Of a stretch of 64,000 bases of DNA, positions 9,979 to 18,809 are shown one piece after another; position 1 is the stretch's first letter, and the number at the start of each line of letters is the position of its first letter. A program made the position numbers and the translations under genes. The DNA comes from Micavibrio aeruginosavorus_D (GTDB taxonomy: Bacteria > Pseudomonadota > Alphaproteobacteria > Micavibrionales > Micavibrionaceae): contig NZ_CP195303.1 in NCBI RefSeq assembly GCF_051245535.1, forward strand, positions 1,178,001 to 1,242,000, written 5' to 3'. The notes under the pieces are model-generated. The model did no database searches. It saw only the letters and a list, made by a program, of their open reading frames with translations, and was not told the DNA's origin.

Positions 9979-10168
9979 TCAGATCAAAGGTTTTTTCAGT
10001 CCTGAAACCACGCCGGATCGGCACGTTTTGCAGTGCAGCAAATACGCCAATAAAATCAGTGCACTATGGCAAAAAAGATGGCGACAAAAATCAGATTGGG
10101 ATAAATACTGTGCCGCAGCAGACAGAAAAACAACCAATCCAACTGCGTAATAACAGGACATATGTCGT

Positions 10169-10960
10169 ATGGGACTGCAATTTGCCAACGTGACGAAGGA
10201 CCGCAAGGATCTGTTTAACGCCCTTGCCCAAGCCTACGCCGAAATCTACATCCCGGCTTTCCCGGATCAGAACGAGCGTGAAAGTCTGGAACAAATCCAC
10301 GATTTGATGAGCGGCGCAGTTCCCGGCGTACAAGCCATCGTGAATATTGCCGGAAACAATCTGACCTCCAACGGCCCGGACCGCGTGGTCAAGGGCATTG
10401 CCGTGGCCTATCACTTCAACCCGGCCCATGTCGGTTTGCTGGCCTATAACGCCGTGTGCCCAAAGGCCAAGGGCGAAGGCATCGGCAAGATCCTGGTCCA
10501 CAGCCGGATTGAATCCATGAAACAACTCTCCGCCAACCAAAACGCGTCGTTGCGCGGCGTGTTCGTTGAATGCCACGATCCTGCACGTTTTAACGCCACG
10601 AACGACGTTATGGACCCCAATGCGCGCATTCGCCTGTTCCAGTCATGGGGCGCGCGCGAAGTGCCGTTTAACTATGTCCAGCCGCCGCTGGATGCGCATC
10701 TGGATTATTGCGACAATATGACCCTGTTCAACTATCCGGTTGATGGCAAATATGCCGGGCCACAGGAAGCATTCGATTTCGTGAAGGCGCAGTTTAACAA
10801 AGCCCTGCCCAATTTCGAGCATGACCGCATCGAGCATTATCGGAACATGATGCAGGAACTGGCGGCATGGAGAGCCAACGCCGCCAACGACAACACCCCG
10901 CAAAAGGAAACCGCCCCCCTGTTGGACAAGGCGGCGGTTCAATCCCTGAAATTCGTTTAA
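10169..10960 (+). CDS. Possible GNAT-type acyltransferase
   Basis: A 263-residue soluble protein. The segment YNAVCPKAKGEGIGKILVH (about residues 92-110) resembles the acyl-CoA-binding motif A of GNAT acetyltransferases (Q/RxxGxG/A after a beta strand), preceded by IAVAYHF as a candidate beta-strand pair. Beyond that I do not recognise the family, and the C-terminal 100 residues give no motif. AGGACATATG lies before the chosen ATG. The gene is transcribed away from mfd. A hairpin between its stop and the convergent nitrilase gene ends both transcripts. It belongs to a four-gene accessory stretch inserted between mfd and sdhE. Confidence 0.45.
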   Translation: MGLQFANVTKDRKDLFNALAQAYAEIYIPAFPDQNERESLEQIHDLMSGAVPGVQAIVNIAGNNLTSNGPDRVVKGIAVAYHFNPAHVGLLAYNAVCPKAKGEGIGKILVHSRIESMKQLSANQNASLRGVFVECHDPARFNATNDVMDPNARIRLFQSWGAREVPFNYVQPPLDAHLDYCDNMTLFNYPVDGKYAGPQEAFDFVKAQFNKALPNFEHDRIEHYRNMMQELAAWRANAANDNTPQKETAPLLDKAAVQSLKFV

Positions 10961-10961
10961 G

Positions 10962-10993
10962 GAGAAGCGGCTGAATTTAAGCCGCTTCTTTAA
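10962..10993. terminator. Bidirectional terminator between convergent genes
   Basis: A perfect 9-bp stem (GAAGCGGCT with AGCCGCTTC) with a 7-base loop, followed by short T runs on both sides. It overlaps the last codons of the minus-strand nitrilase gene and follows the plus-strand stop at 10960. Confidence 0.7.
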
Positions 10994-11894
10994 TTTCCAC
11001 GCCCTCGGCGTTCCACGGGCCCGGCCAAACCTCCGGCTTGCCATGACGGATCGCGCGGATTTGCCCCAGCGGCACATCACGGGAAATCAGCATTTCACCC
11101 GGCAGATCGTTACCCGGCGAAACGGCAATATCGGCCCAAATGCCCGTGTAACCAAACGCTTCTTCGCACGGCAGGTACAAGGATGCACCGCTGTGATACG
11201 TATCGCGCTTTTTCCCGGCCAATGTCGGAGCGCCTACGCAACCGACAACCGCCAAAGCGGTCAGCATTTCAACGGCCCGCGCCTTGGCACAGCCGAACAC
11301 GCGGTGATACCCGGATGGTTTTGACGTTTGCGACGGTACGAAAATCAAATCGATATCCAGCATGGACATTTTGCACGACAGGATCGGCATTTCGATGTCG
11401 AGGCAAATCAGGATGGACAGGCGGAACCCGCGCCATTCGATGATCTTCACATCCTTGCCCACTTCCAATTCCCACGATGCCGGGTCTTTTTCAAACGGGG
11501 TCATGACCAGCTTGTCATGGAACGCTGCTTCGCGGTCCGGGAACAGGAACCAGCAGCGGTTGGTGAAACCATTGCCGCTGTCATGCGGCCACGGCATGCT
11601 GCCCGCGACCAAGGCCACACCAGTTTTCTTGACCAGCTCCTGCAAAATCGGCTGAACGATCTGGGCTTGGTCCGCCATCCATTCAACTTCCCCTGTCGGA
11701 GGCAAATCGGCCGGGGCGTAATGCAGCATCCCTTCGGAGCAATATTCCGGGATCAGCAGCACATCGGCTTTTTCAGCCTTCGCGCGCTCCAACTGGCGTT
11801 CCACCAGATCACACCAATCCTGGGCGGATTTGACGGGCGTGCCATAGTTGGCAACCCAATGGGCAATCGTCATGGTTTCTTTGTTGGTCGTCAT
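10977..11894 (-). CDS. Carbon-nitrogen hydrolase (nitrilase superfamily)
   Basis: Hydrolyses a C-N bond of an amide, nitrile or carbamoyl substrate. All three catalytic residues of the superfamily are visible: Glu in LLIPEYCSEG (E50), Lys in FHDKLVMTPFEKD (K128) and the nucleophile Cys in LSILICLDIEMP (C164). The 305-residue length is normal. The LICLDIEMP version of the cysteine motif resembles the aliphatic-amidase/carbamoylputrescine branch more than true nitrilases, but the substrate cannot be told from sequence alone. An alternative start MTIAHW lies seven codons in. The gene is alone on its strand between convergent and same-strand hypothetical genes, so context does not help. Confidence 0.85.
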   Translation of the reverse strand: MTTNKETMTIAHWVANYGTPVKSAQDWCDLVERQLERAKAEKADVLLIPEYCSEGMLHYAPADLPPTGEVEWMADQAQIVQPILQELVKKTGVALVAGSMPWPHDSGNGFTNRCWFLFPDREAAFHDKLVMTPFEKDPASWELEVGKDVKIIEWRGFRLSILICLDIEMPILSCKMSMLDIDLIFVPSQTSKPSGYHRVFGCAKARAVEMLTALAVVGCVGAPTLAGKKRDTYHSGASLYLPCEEAFGYTGIWADIAVSPGNDLPGEMLISRDVPLGQIRAIRHGKPEVWPGPWNAEGVEIKEAA

Positions 11895-11990
11895 GTCATT
11901 ACACCAGTCTGCTACAGGTCAAAGGGAGTTATATTGCGGCGCCAATAAACCATTGCCGCCGCGAATATTCAACAAATTCCGACGTGAAGG

Positions 11991-12407
11991 TCAGTCGAAC
12001 AACGGCGTCCATCCGCCACGCCCCTCTTCACGGCCGCCATAGATGCGGTGGTAGGGGCTGAGCGTATAGCCGTTGGGGTTTTTCAGGATGTTATCGGCCC
12101 GGCGGGCCTGAACGAAAATATGATGCAGGGTATCAATGGCATCCTTGCCCGACACTGTGGCGTTTTCCGCCAGCAGGCCCCGCTCCCGCCGCGGGTATTT
12201 CAGGCCAGAATTTTCCATGCCCGTCCGGTTGACCAACCCGTGCGCCACAGCCCGGTTCAAAATTTCGGACAGATCAACGGCCTGAACGGCCTTGCCCGCG
12301 ACCGCATTAAAATGCATCCGCGCCGCCTGCGCCCGGATCGCGGCAATATCCGCCGCGCGATGCTGCTCATCCAAGGCTTTTTCTTTTAAAACTTCCAATA
12401 TTTTCAT
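11991..12407 (-). CDS. Hypothetical protein, about 138 residues
   Basis: Not recognised. A mostly helical, soluble protein that starts MKILEVLKEKALDEQHR and ends with an aromatic and glycine-rich tail (YHRIYGGREEGRGGW). The longer frame starts at 12443, but GAAGG about 11 bases before the ATG at 12407 favours the shorter form. It lies 96 bp upstream of the nitrilase gene on the same strand, so it could share a transcript with it, and it is divergent from the HEXXH protein gene. Confidence 0.6.
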   Translation of the reverse strand: MKILEVLKEKALDEQHRAADIAAIRAQAARMHFNAVAGKAVQAVDLSEILNRAVAHGLVNRTGMENSGLKYPRRERGLLAENATVSGKDAIDTLHHIFVQARRADNILKNPNGYTLSPYHRIYGGREEGRGGWTPLFD

Positions 12408-12543
12408 TGGGTTGCACACCTTCTGAAGGCCCATTACGCACATGCACCATTGAAAATGCCCGAAAATGGTTATTATGTCAAAAACAAAAGCGCGGGCGGC
12501 GGTTTTATTGGCATAATATCGGTCAGTTTGCTATGGGTGCCCC

Positions 12544-13584
12544 ATGACCGAACCCAAGACCGCAACCGCCCCCGATTTGACCACTCCGTCCGATGCAGAA
12601 TTAACGGCAACGATGGGCGTACCCGTCTGCTCCCTGCACATCGATGACATGCCGGGCCTCAATGCGGATGGGACCATAGACTATGATCAAATTTCCCACC
12701 GCGTGGAATTTTTGGAAGACTATGTTCGCCGCCATATCCCGGCCGCAGATATGGATGGATTGGAACGCATCGCCCAGCAACGCAGCGCACAGTGCGTCAC
12801 ATTTGTAGAACCCCACGATAATGGGACAGAAACCATATTGGGTTTCTTCATGCTCAAGCCATCGGGCGGTATCTCAGCAGCGCAAGAAATGGCCAATTCA
12901 TCGGGCATCGCCGCCCATCATATTCAAATGCCCCTCAGTGAGCGCGAAAACGATTTCCTGTCCATCACACATGAAATCGGCCACATGAAGGCCACCACCG
13001 AAAAAATTGATTTTGGCACCCGTCACGCCTTGTACAAAGAAGAACTGTACGCCGACACCCATGCGCTTGAATCCCTGGCGCAAAAATTCAATGATTCCAG
13101 CAACAAAACGCGCATTATTGACGCCTATGTCGCCTATCGCGCCGTGAACGGATTTTCGTGGCAGGGTCCTGCATACTGGAACGCACCACAACTGGCCATC
13201 CGTTTCCACGCGGCAGATGAAACAGGCGATTTAATCCCGCCGATGGAAATTTGGGAATCTTATGCGGAATTGCGTTTTCGCACCGTGGCCAAGTTGATCG
13301 AGGGTGTCGATCTGGATGCCTATACATCCGAAATCATCAAACCCGCCCTTTATGCGTGGGGCCGTCACAACACGGAAACGATTACAGACCCGAAAATCAA
13401 AAATTTGATGCAACGGTTCCATGCGAACACGCATTCACAGGAATATAAAGCCTGCCGCCATCACGGCGCGCATTTGCGCACGCTGGATCAGATTTTCGAA
13501 AAAGCCGCTTTGAGCGAAAAAACCGCCAAACATGCGGACCAAATTTTATCGTCCGCCCGGTTGATCTGCCCGACAATATTCTAA
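12544..13584 (+). CDS. Putative zinc metallopeptidase (HEXXH)
   Basis: A 346-residue protein with no signal peptide or membrane segment. The sequence ITHEIGHMKA contains an HEXXH motif (H143, E144, H147), followed about 20 residues later by KEELYADTHALE, which offers a third metal ligand (Glu or Asp/His) as in gluzincin-like or WLM-like proteins. The first 130 residues and the last 150 are not recognised. The pattern of a cytoplasmic HEXXH protein with ELxAD downstream is common in ImmA/IrrE-type peptidases, but I see no repressor gene beside it. Its TAA stop overlaps the stop of the convergent sdhE gene by four bases. Confidence 0.55.
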   Translation: MTEPKTATAPDLTTPSDAELTATMGVPVCSLHIDDMPGLNADGTIDYDQISHRVEFLEDYVRRHIPAADMDGLERIAQQRSAQCVTFVEPHDNGTETILGFFMLKPSGGISAAQEMANSSGIAAHHIQMPLSERENDFLSITHEIGHMKATTEKIDFGTRHALYKEELYADTHALESLAQKFNDSSNKTRIIDAYVAYRAVNGFSWQGPAYWNAPQLAIRFHAADETGDLIPPMEIWESYAELRFRTVAKLIEGVDLDAYTSEIIKPALYAWGRHNTETITDPKIKNLMQRFHANTHSQEYKACRHHGAHLRTLDQIFEKAALSEKTAKHADQILSSARLICPTIF

Positions 13585-13865
13585 AGATCGGCGGATGATA
13601 CTTTGTGATCGATCAGCTTTTGCAGCACCGGGGTCATCACATTGGCGGGCGGTGTGGCCTGCCCCGTGACCCAGTTATACAGATCGACATCGTTTAATTG
13701 CAGAACCCCGGCATAATCCGCCAGCTCAGATTCTGTAAAACCCTGTACATAGGCCCGGGCAAAACGGCCCAGAATAATGTCCATTTCCTTGGTTCCGCGA
13801 TGATCGGATTGATACATCAGGCGGCGGCGCAAATCGTCAACGGGTTCGGAATGGTGTGTGTTCAT
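13581..13865 (-). CDS. sdhE: FAD assembly factor SdhE
   Basis: A small protein (about 94 residues) that promotes covalent attachment of FAD to SdhA of succinate dehydrogenase. The diagnostic RGTKEMD segment (the RGxxE signature) follows RRRLMYQSDH, as in the family. The frame extends to 13901, but family members begin close to the RRRL helix, so the ATG at 13865 is preferred. It is divergent from recG with a 44-bp gap, an arrangement well known in alphaproteobacteria, where mfd is usually the other neighbour. Its stop overlaps that of the convergent HEXXH gene. Confidence 0.92.
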   Translation of the reverse strand: MNTHHSEPVDDLRRRLMYQSDHRGTKEMDIILGRFARAYVQGFTESELADYAGVLQLNDVDLYNWVTGQATPPANVMTPVLQKLIDHKVSSADL

Positions 13866-13909
13866 AATGGCGACTTTACCCGCCCCCCATATTTTGGTCA
13901 AATCCCCCC

Positions 13910-16054
13910 ATGACCGAGAATGCCCAGCCCGCCAAACATGCCGAAGACACGTCGCCGCCCAAAACCATCGGGCGGCCCTTTGCGTTGGACCCGCTGTTTC
14001 GGCCTTTGACTGCTTTATCCGGCATCGGCCCGCGCAATGGAAAATTGTTGGAAAAGTTGGTGGGGGGACCGAAGATCCTCGACCTGCTCTGGCACAAGCC
14101 CATCGATTTTATTGATCGGCGCTACGCACCCACACTGGCCGAGGCCCTGCCCGGCAAAACCGCCACGCTGACCCTGCGCGTTGAAAAGCATACGCCGAAC
14201 ACACGGCGCAACCTGCCCTATCGCGTGCGATGCGCGGATGACACCGGGGCCATTGATCTGGTGTTCTTTAACGCGCACAAGGATTACATCGAGAAAAACA
14301 TGCCGCTGGGCGCAACTATCATCGCCAGCGGCAAGGTCGAGGCGTATCAGGGCCAATTGCAAATGGTCCACCCCGATGCGTTGGGCGCGTTGGAAGACAA
14401 GGATTCAATTGCCACCATCGAACCCATCTATGCCCTGACCGCTGGTGTCACAAACAAGGCCGTGCGCAAGGCGATTACATCCGCCCTGCCCGCCGTACCG
14501 CCTTTACCGGAATGGCAAGATGCCGCCTATTTCGCGCGCCAGCATTGGCCCGCGTGGGATGATGCGTTACGCACACTGCACAACCCACCCGGCGAAAACG
14601 GATTGTCGCCTTTGCACCCGGCACGGGCACGACTGGCCTATGATGAATTGCTGGCCAACCAATTGGCCCTGTCATTGGTGCGATACCGTCAACGCAAAGT
14701 GAATGGCCGTGCGTACAACATCAATGGCCCCCACCGCGCCCGCGTTCTGGCCGCCGTGCCATTTGAATTAACGGGGGCGCAGAAACAATCGCTGGTCGAA
14801 ATCGATGCCGATATGGGCAGCGATGAACGCATGCTCCGCCTGCTCCAAGGCGATGTGGGCAGCGGCAAGACCGTTGTCGCCGCCCTGTCCATGATGAATG
14901 CCATTGATACGGGCGCACAGGCCGCCCTGATGGCCCCCACCGAAATTCTCGCCCGCCAGCACGCGCAAAGTTTGAAACCATGGCTGGATGCTGCGGGCGT
15001 TCGCTTTGTTATTTTGACCGGACGCGATAAGGGCAAAGCCCGCGACCTGCTCCTGCAACAAATTGCCAGTGGCGCGGCGCAAGTGGTCATTGGCACCCAT
15101 GCGTTGTTTCAGGATGATGTGATTTTCTCCGATCTTGGCCTCGCCGTTATTGACGAACAACATCGTTTTGGGGTGCATCAGCGGTTGCAACTGGCATCCA
15201 AGGGCCGCGGCGTGGATACGCTGGTGATGACGGCCACGCCGATCCCGCGCACGCTGACCCTCACCGCCTATGGCGATATGGACGTCAGCCGCCTGAACGA
15301 AAAACCGCCGGGGCGCAAACCCGTGGATACGCGGCTGATGTCGCAAGACAAGCTGGATGAAATGATCGACGGCGTCGCCCGCCAGATTGCCGCCGGAGCC
15401 CGTGTCTATTGGGTTTGCCCGCTGGTTGAAGAATCCGAAGTGATGGATCTGGCCGCCGCAGAAGAACGGTTTGATATTCTGCAGGCCCGCTTTGGCGACC
15501 GTGTCGGCCTTGTCCATGGGCGATTGAAACCGCAGGAAAAAGACGAGGTGATGGAAAAATTCGCCCGTGGCGACCTGTCCATCCTCGTCGCCACGACGGT
15601 GATCGAAGTGGGCGTGAACGTGCCCGAAGCCACGATCATGATTATCGAACACGCCGAACGCTTCGGTCTGGCCCAATTGCACCAATTGCGCGGGCGTGTG
15701 GGGCGCGGCGGTGATAAATCATTTTGCTTCCTGCTCTATGCTGGCCCCCTCTCCGATAACGGCAAGGCACGGCTGGCCACCATGCGCGATACAGAAGATG
15801 GGTTCCTGATCGCGGAGAAAGATCTGGAACTGCGCGGCAGTGGCGACATTCTCGGCACCAAGCAAAGTGGCTTGCCCACCTTCCGCCTGGCCGACCTGTC
15901 GGCGCACGCCGAATTGCTGGCCACCGCCCGGGATGATGCCCGGCTGATTATCGACAAAGACCCCGACCTGAAAGGCCCGCGCGGCAACGCCCTGCGCCAT
16001 TTGCTTTATCTCTTTGAAAGAGACCAAGCAATTCAATACCTTAGGTCCGGGTGA
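13910..16054 (+). CDS. recG: ATP-dependent DNA helicase RecG
   Basis: Remodels stalled replication forks and branched DNA by pulling on the duplex arms. It has 714 residues, full length. An N-terminal wedge/OB domain contains TPNTRRNLPYRVRCAD and the region around FFNAHKDYIEK. The motor has GDVGSGKTVVA (Walker A, near residue 314), DEQHRFG (motif II, near 415), TATPIPRTL, and in lobe two HAERFGLAQLHQLRGRVGRG. The C-terminal RecG segment GSGDILGTKQSGLP is intact. The first 20 residues (ENAQPAKHAEDTSPPK) are a poorly conserved extension. No strong ribosome site is visible before the ATG. Confidence 0.97.
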   Translation: MTENAQPAKHAEDTSPPKTIGRPFALDPLFRPLTALSGIGPRNGKLLEKLVGGPKILDLLWHKPIDFIDRRYAPTLAEALPGKTATLTLRVEKHTPNTRRNLPYRVRCADDTGAIDLVFFNAHKDYIEKNMPLGATIIASGKVEAYQGQLQMVHPDALGALEDKDSIATIEPIYALTAGVTNKAVRKAITSALPAVPPLPEWQDAAYFARQHWPAWDDALRTLHNPPGENGLSPLHPARARLAYDELLANQLALSLVRYRQRKVNGRAYNINGPHRARVLAAVPFELTGAQKQSLVEIDADMGSDERMLRLLQGDVGSGKTVVAALSMMNAIDTGAQAALMAPTEILARQHAQSLKPWLDAAGVRFVILTGRDKGKARDLLLQQIASGAAQVVIGTHALFQDDVIFSDLGLAVIDEQHRFGVHQRLQLASKGRGVDTLVMTATPIPRTLTLTAYGDMDVSRLNEKPPGRKPVDTRLMSQDKLDEMIDGVARQIAAGARVYWVCPLVEESEVMDLAAAEERFDILQARFGDRVGLVHGRLKPQEKDEVMEKFARGDLSILVATTVIEVGVNVPEATIMIIEHAERFGLAQLHQLRGRVGRGGDKSFCFLLYAGPLSDNGKARLATMRDTEDGFLIAEKDLELRGSGDILGTKQSGLPTFRLADLSAHAELLATARDDARLIIDKDPDLKGPRGNALRHLLYLFERDQAIQYLRSG

Positions 16055-16134
16055 GCACAGAATTTGCGCCCTTTTTCCGAATTGATTAAGATGCGCTCCA
16101 TATTCCAAAACGGCTTTATATATAGAGGCAGGCC

Positions 16135-16974
16135 ATGACAGATCTGGTTCCCCAAAACGGTCAAAACCCGGACGACAATAACGGCGAAGAAAAAGACACC
16201 ACCGCGGTGGGCTTTGTACGCCGTCGCCCGGAAGAAGAAGAAACCGAAGAAGAGCGCGCCGATCGCCGCCTGCGTGAAGACGCGACAGCGAACGCCCTGA
16301 TCCGTTTAAACCAAGTGCATCAGGAAGAAGGCACGGAAACTTTTGGCTCCGCCCGCCGTGATGAGGCCGATGATTTCATCGAAGCTGAATTTGGCCCGGC
16401 CGAAAAAAATAATGGCGAAGCCGCCGTGGATGCCGAAAGCCTGCGCCCCGATCCGGAACGCGAATCCCTGCACCAGACATTCAACCGCATCGCACAGTTG
16501 CAAAGCGCCCTGTGCAAAGTCTTTGAACTGGAAACGGTCAATACCCACATGGTCGAAGAACTGGCCAAAACCGTCACCGTCACGGTAGAGCTGGAACAAT
16601 CCTTCGAAGCCAAAGGCACAGACGACGCGATCTCGGTCTCCCGCGATCATATTTTCGCGCAAAAGAATGATGTGTCCTTCGCCACGGCCTATGAAATGAC
16701 CCTGATCGCCATGGTCGACCCGTCATTGTGCGAAGACGGCGTTGACGTGCGCGGCAATACGCATGACCGCCTGATCTTGAGCATCGTGGCACAGGAATGC
16801 GGCTTGAAAGTGAACAACGCCCCGGATGCAGACCCGGCCACCGTTGCCACCCTGACATCCGAAATCCAAACCTGGCTCGCCCAGAAAAACGGCGTCGGCC
16901 CGATCCACGCAACCCGCGACGAAGAAGAACCGGAACAAAAACCGGCCTATCAGCGCACGTTTGCTCCGGCTTAA
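16135..16974 (+). CDS. Acidic hypothetical protein, 279 residues
   Basis: Not recognised. The first 65 residues are strongly charged and probably disordered (EEEETEEERADRRL). A middle region (about 110-200) looks like a folded helical domain. The C-terminus ends in another acidic stretch and YQRTFAPA. A ribosome site GAGGCAGG precedes the ATG, and an AT-rich TTTATATATA lies just before it as a possible -10 region. A strong terminator follows, so the gene is probably a single transcription unit. No signal peptide or membrane helix is seen. Confidence 0.7.
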   Translation: MTDLVPQNGQNPDDNNGEEKDTTAVGFVRRRPEEEETEEERADRRLREDATANALIRLNQVHQEEGTETFGSARRDEADDFIEAEFGPAEKNNGEAAVDAESLRPDPERESLHQTFNRIAQLQSALCKVFELETVNTHMVEELAKTVTVTVELEQSFEAKGTDDAISVSRDHIFAQKNDVSFATAYEMTLIAMVDPSLCEDGVDVRGNTHDRLILSIVAQECGLKVNNAPDADPATVATLTSEIQTWLAQKNGVGPIHATRDEEEPEQKPAYQRTFAPA

Positions 16975-16994
16975 TACGGCGACACAAACAGATT

Positions 16995-17031
16995 AAAAAA
17001 GGGACGGAGCAAAAACTCCGTCCCTTTTTTA
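16995..17031. terminator. Bidirectional Rho-independent terminator
   Basis: A perfect 9-bp stem (GGGACGGAG with CTCCGTCCC), flanked by a run of A on the left and six T on the right. It ends the 16135-16974 gene and, read on the minus strand, the cys operon whose last stop is at 17050. Confidence 0.9.
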
Positions 17032-17049
17032 ATCGTTAGCCTATGCATA

Positions 17050-18177
17050 CTACCAACAGTGACTGCTTTCAGCCAGAGTCCGAAAAACACTTGCTTTATC
17101 CATGCCCGACGTTATTGCCGAGCAGTAAAGCAATTTAAGCAAATACTTCTCACGCTCAGTTACTGAAATAATTTTTCCATCGGTACGGGATATTTCATCG
17201 GGCTGGTGGCCTTTCACCGTATCATACGCTAACAGCGAATCCCGTTGCACATCAGAAGTATAATATTTCGATTTATCAAATAATTCCGGCAACCCCAGAG
17301 CACTAACAAGGCACTTTGGAACCACTCGATAAACATCATCTTCTGTCGCGGATATATCGATTTTGCAAATCACCAGATCAATGTTGTTATTATGATCTGG
17401 CAAAATATATGCCTCGACCAATGGATCAGGTATTTGAAGAGGAACGCCAGCCCAAAACATACGCTCTTGAAATTCAATCTTATAGCTATCGACCCCGGGG
17501 TTACTCGGGCTTCGAACATTCATAAGACTTGTTGGAACGATTCGGATTCTTGCATAATTCTCTGTGGCATCATCTGAATCTCCCAAACGCATGAATTTCA
17601 AAGCAGGAATCCCCTGCCCCGAAATTTGCGGAATGGTTTGCAAGACTGCCTTTTCAATCGTAGCGTAAAAATTCTCGGCCCCCACCCCGTTATAAGGGCT
17701 TATGCTAGGGCTTTTACGTCCATCACCAACCGACGCCAGAGAGTAAGCAGGCCACCCAAACGCGACAGAAACTTTCGAGCGTTGCCATTTGTTAACAACG
17801 CCGGACGCCGGCCATCCATATGGCCGATGAATATGATCTGCCATCCACGGATGCCATTTCTTATCTTTTTCGTAAGCCCTAGGCTCGTCTTTCATATAAG
17901 AACCGACCATTTCGCCGAACGCAGATGATCCATCTCGACGTGCTACATCGTCATTCCAAAAACGATTAGAAAATCCCGCAGTTAGTAAGGAGGCGATTAA
18001 ATCACCGCGTGTGTACGTTCGGCCATCAAGCACAATTTCTGCACTTGCTCGATCTTTACCAGAGTCAAAAAAGGCATGAGATGCCTGTACGGAAAAAAGA
18101 AAAATTGAAAGAGAAGTAATTGAAAACAGAAAATATTTTTTATAAGAAGGCTTCACAATACATCCTCTAAAATTCAT
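17050..18177 (-). CDS. Exported DUF2927-like protein coupled to cysE
   Basis: A roughly 375-residue protein with an N-terminal signal peptide (KKYFLFSITSLSIFLFSVQA, then SHA as a likely cleavage site). The C-terminal half resembles DUF2927: a cysteine followed by LVSALGLPELFDKS and then EKYLLKLLYCSAITSGMDK, matching the family's pattern of LL.LLY....GM. I offer that assignment with moderate confidence. The ATG at 18177 overlaps the TGA of cysE as ATGA and has AAGGGG upstream, so it looks translationally coupled. Its base composition is clearly AT-richer than cysE and cysK, which hints that it was added to the operon later. Function unknown. Confidence 0.6.
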   Translation of the reverse strand: MNFRGCIVKPSYKKYFLFSITSLSIFLFSVQASHAFFDSGKDRASAEIVLDGRTYTRGDLIASLLTAGFSNRFWNDDVARRDGSSAFGEMVGSYMKDEPRAYEKDKKWHPWMADHIHRPYGWPASGVVNKWQRSKVSVAFGWPAYSLASVGDGRKSPSISPYNGVGAENFYATIEKAVLQTIPQISGQGIPALKFMRLGDSDDATENYARIRIVPTSLMNVRSPSNPGVDSYKIEFQERMFWAGVPLQIPDPLVEAYILPDHNNNIDLVICKIDISATEDDVYRVVPKCLVSALGLPELFDKSKYYTSDVQRDSLLAYDTVKGHQPDEISRTDGKIISVTEREKYLLKLLYCSAITSGMDKASVFRTLAESSHCW

Positions 18178-18809
18178 ATCCCCGCCCCTTTCCATTTTTC
18201 GGCCAGAACGCGCACAGACACACGGTCATCATCCACCGCATCGCCCACAGGCAAGCCGTAATACACTTCGGTATCCTTATCCTTTTGCCCGGTAATGCGG
18301 GCGGGAATGCCAACCACGGTGGCGCCCGGTGGAACATCGCGTGTGACGACGGAATTGGCGCCGATGGCGGCGTTATCGCCCACCGTGATAGGGCCCAACA
18401 CTTGCGCGCCCGCGCCGATCATCACGTTATTGCCGATATCCGGATGGCGTTTCCCGCATTGCGGGCCGTGGCCAGTGCCGCCCAATGTGACGCCATGGTA
18501 AATCGTGCATTCATCCCCGATTGTTGCGGTAGCACCGATCACGACGCCCGTACCATGGTCGATAAAGACGTTTTTGCCCACCTTGGCCGCCGGATGAATT
18601 TCGATGCCTGTGATCCAGCGCCCGACATACATCCAGAGCCGCGCCAGCGCGCGCAATTTATGCGCCCATAAAAAATGCGCCAGTGGGTGAAAGATTGTCA
18701 GGATGTGAAAGCCGGGATAGCAAAACACAACCTCGGCCCATGTTGGACACGCGGCATCGCGGTCGCGGATGGAACGGATAAAATTCTGCAATCCCGTGAT
18801 CAATTTCAT
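18174..18809 (-). CDS. cysE: Serine O-acetyltransferase
   Basis: Makes O-acetylserine from serine and acetyl-CoA, the step before cysteine synthase. It has 211 residues, the shorter type with the N-terminal helical part cut down compared with enterobacterial CysE. The left-handed beta-helix repeats begin at GIEIHPAAKVGKNVFIDHG and include the catalytic histidine region IYHGVTLGGTG, then GNNVMIGAGAQVLG and VPPGATVVG. The ATG overlaps the cysK stop by four bases and GAGGG lies before it. The C-terminal tail lacks the classical terminal Ile that docks in CysK in many species (it ends KWKGAGI, so an Ile is present as the last residue). Docking with CysK into a cysteine synthase complex is therefore possible. 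Confidence 0.95.
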   Translation of the reverse strand: MKLITGLQNFIRSIRDRDAACPTWAEVVFCYPGFHILTIFHPLAHFLWAHKLRALARLWMYVGRWITGIEIHPAAKVGKNVFIDHGTGVVIGATATIGDECTIYHGVTLGGTGHGPQCGKRHPDIGNNVMIGAGAQVLGPITVGDNAAIGANSVVTRDVPPGATVVGIPARITGQKDKDTEVYYGLPVGDAVDDDRVSVRVLAEKWKGAGI

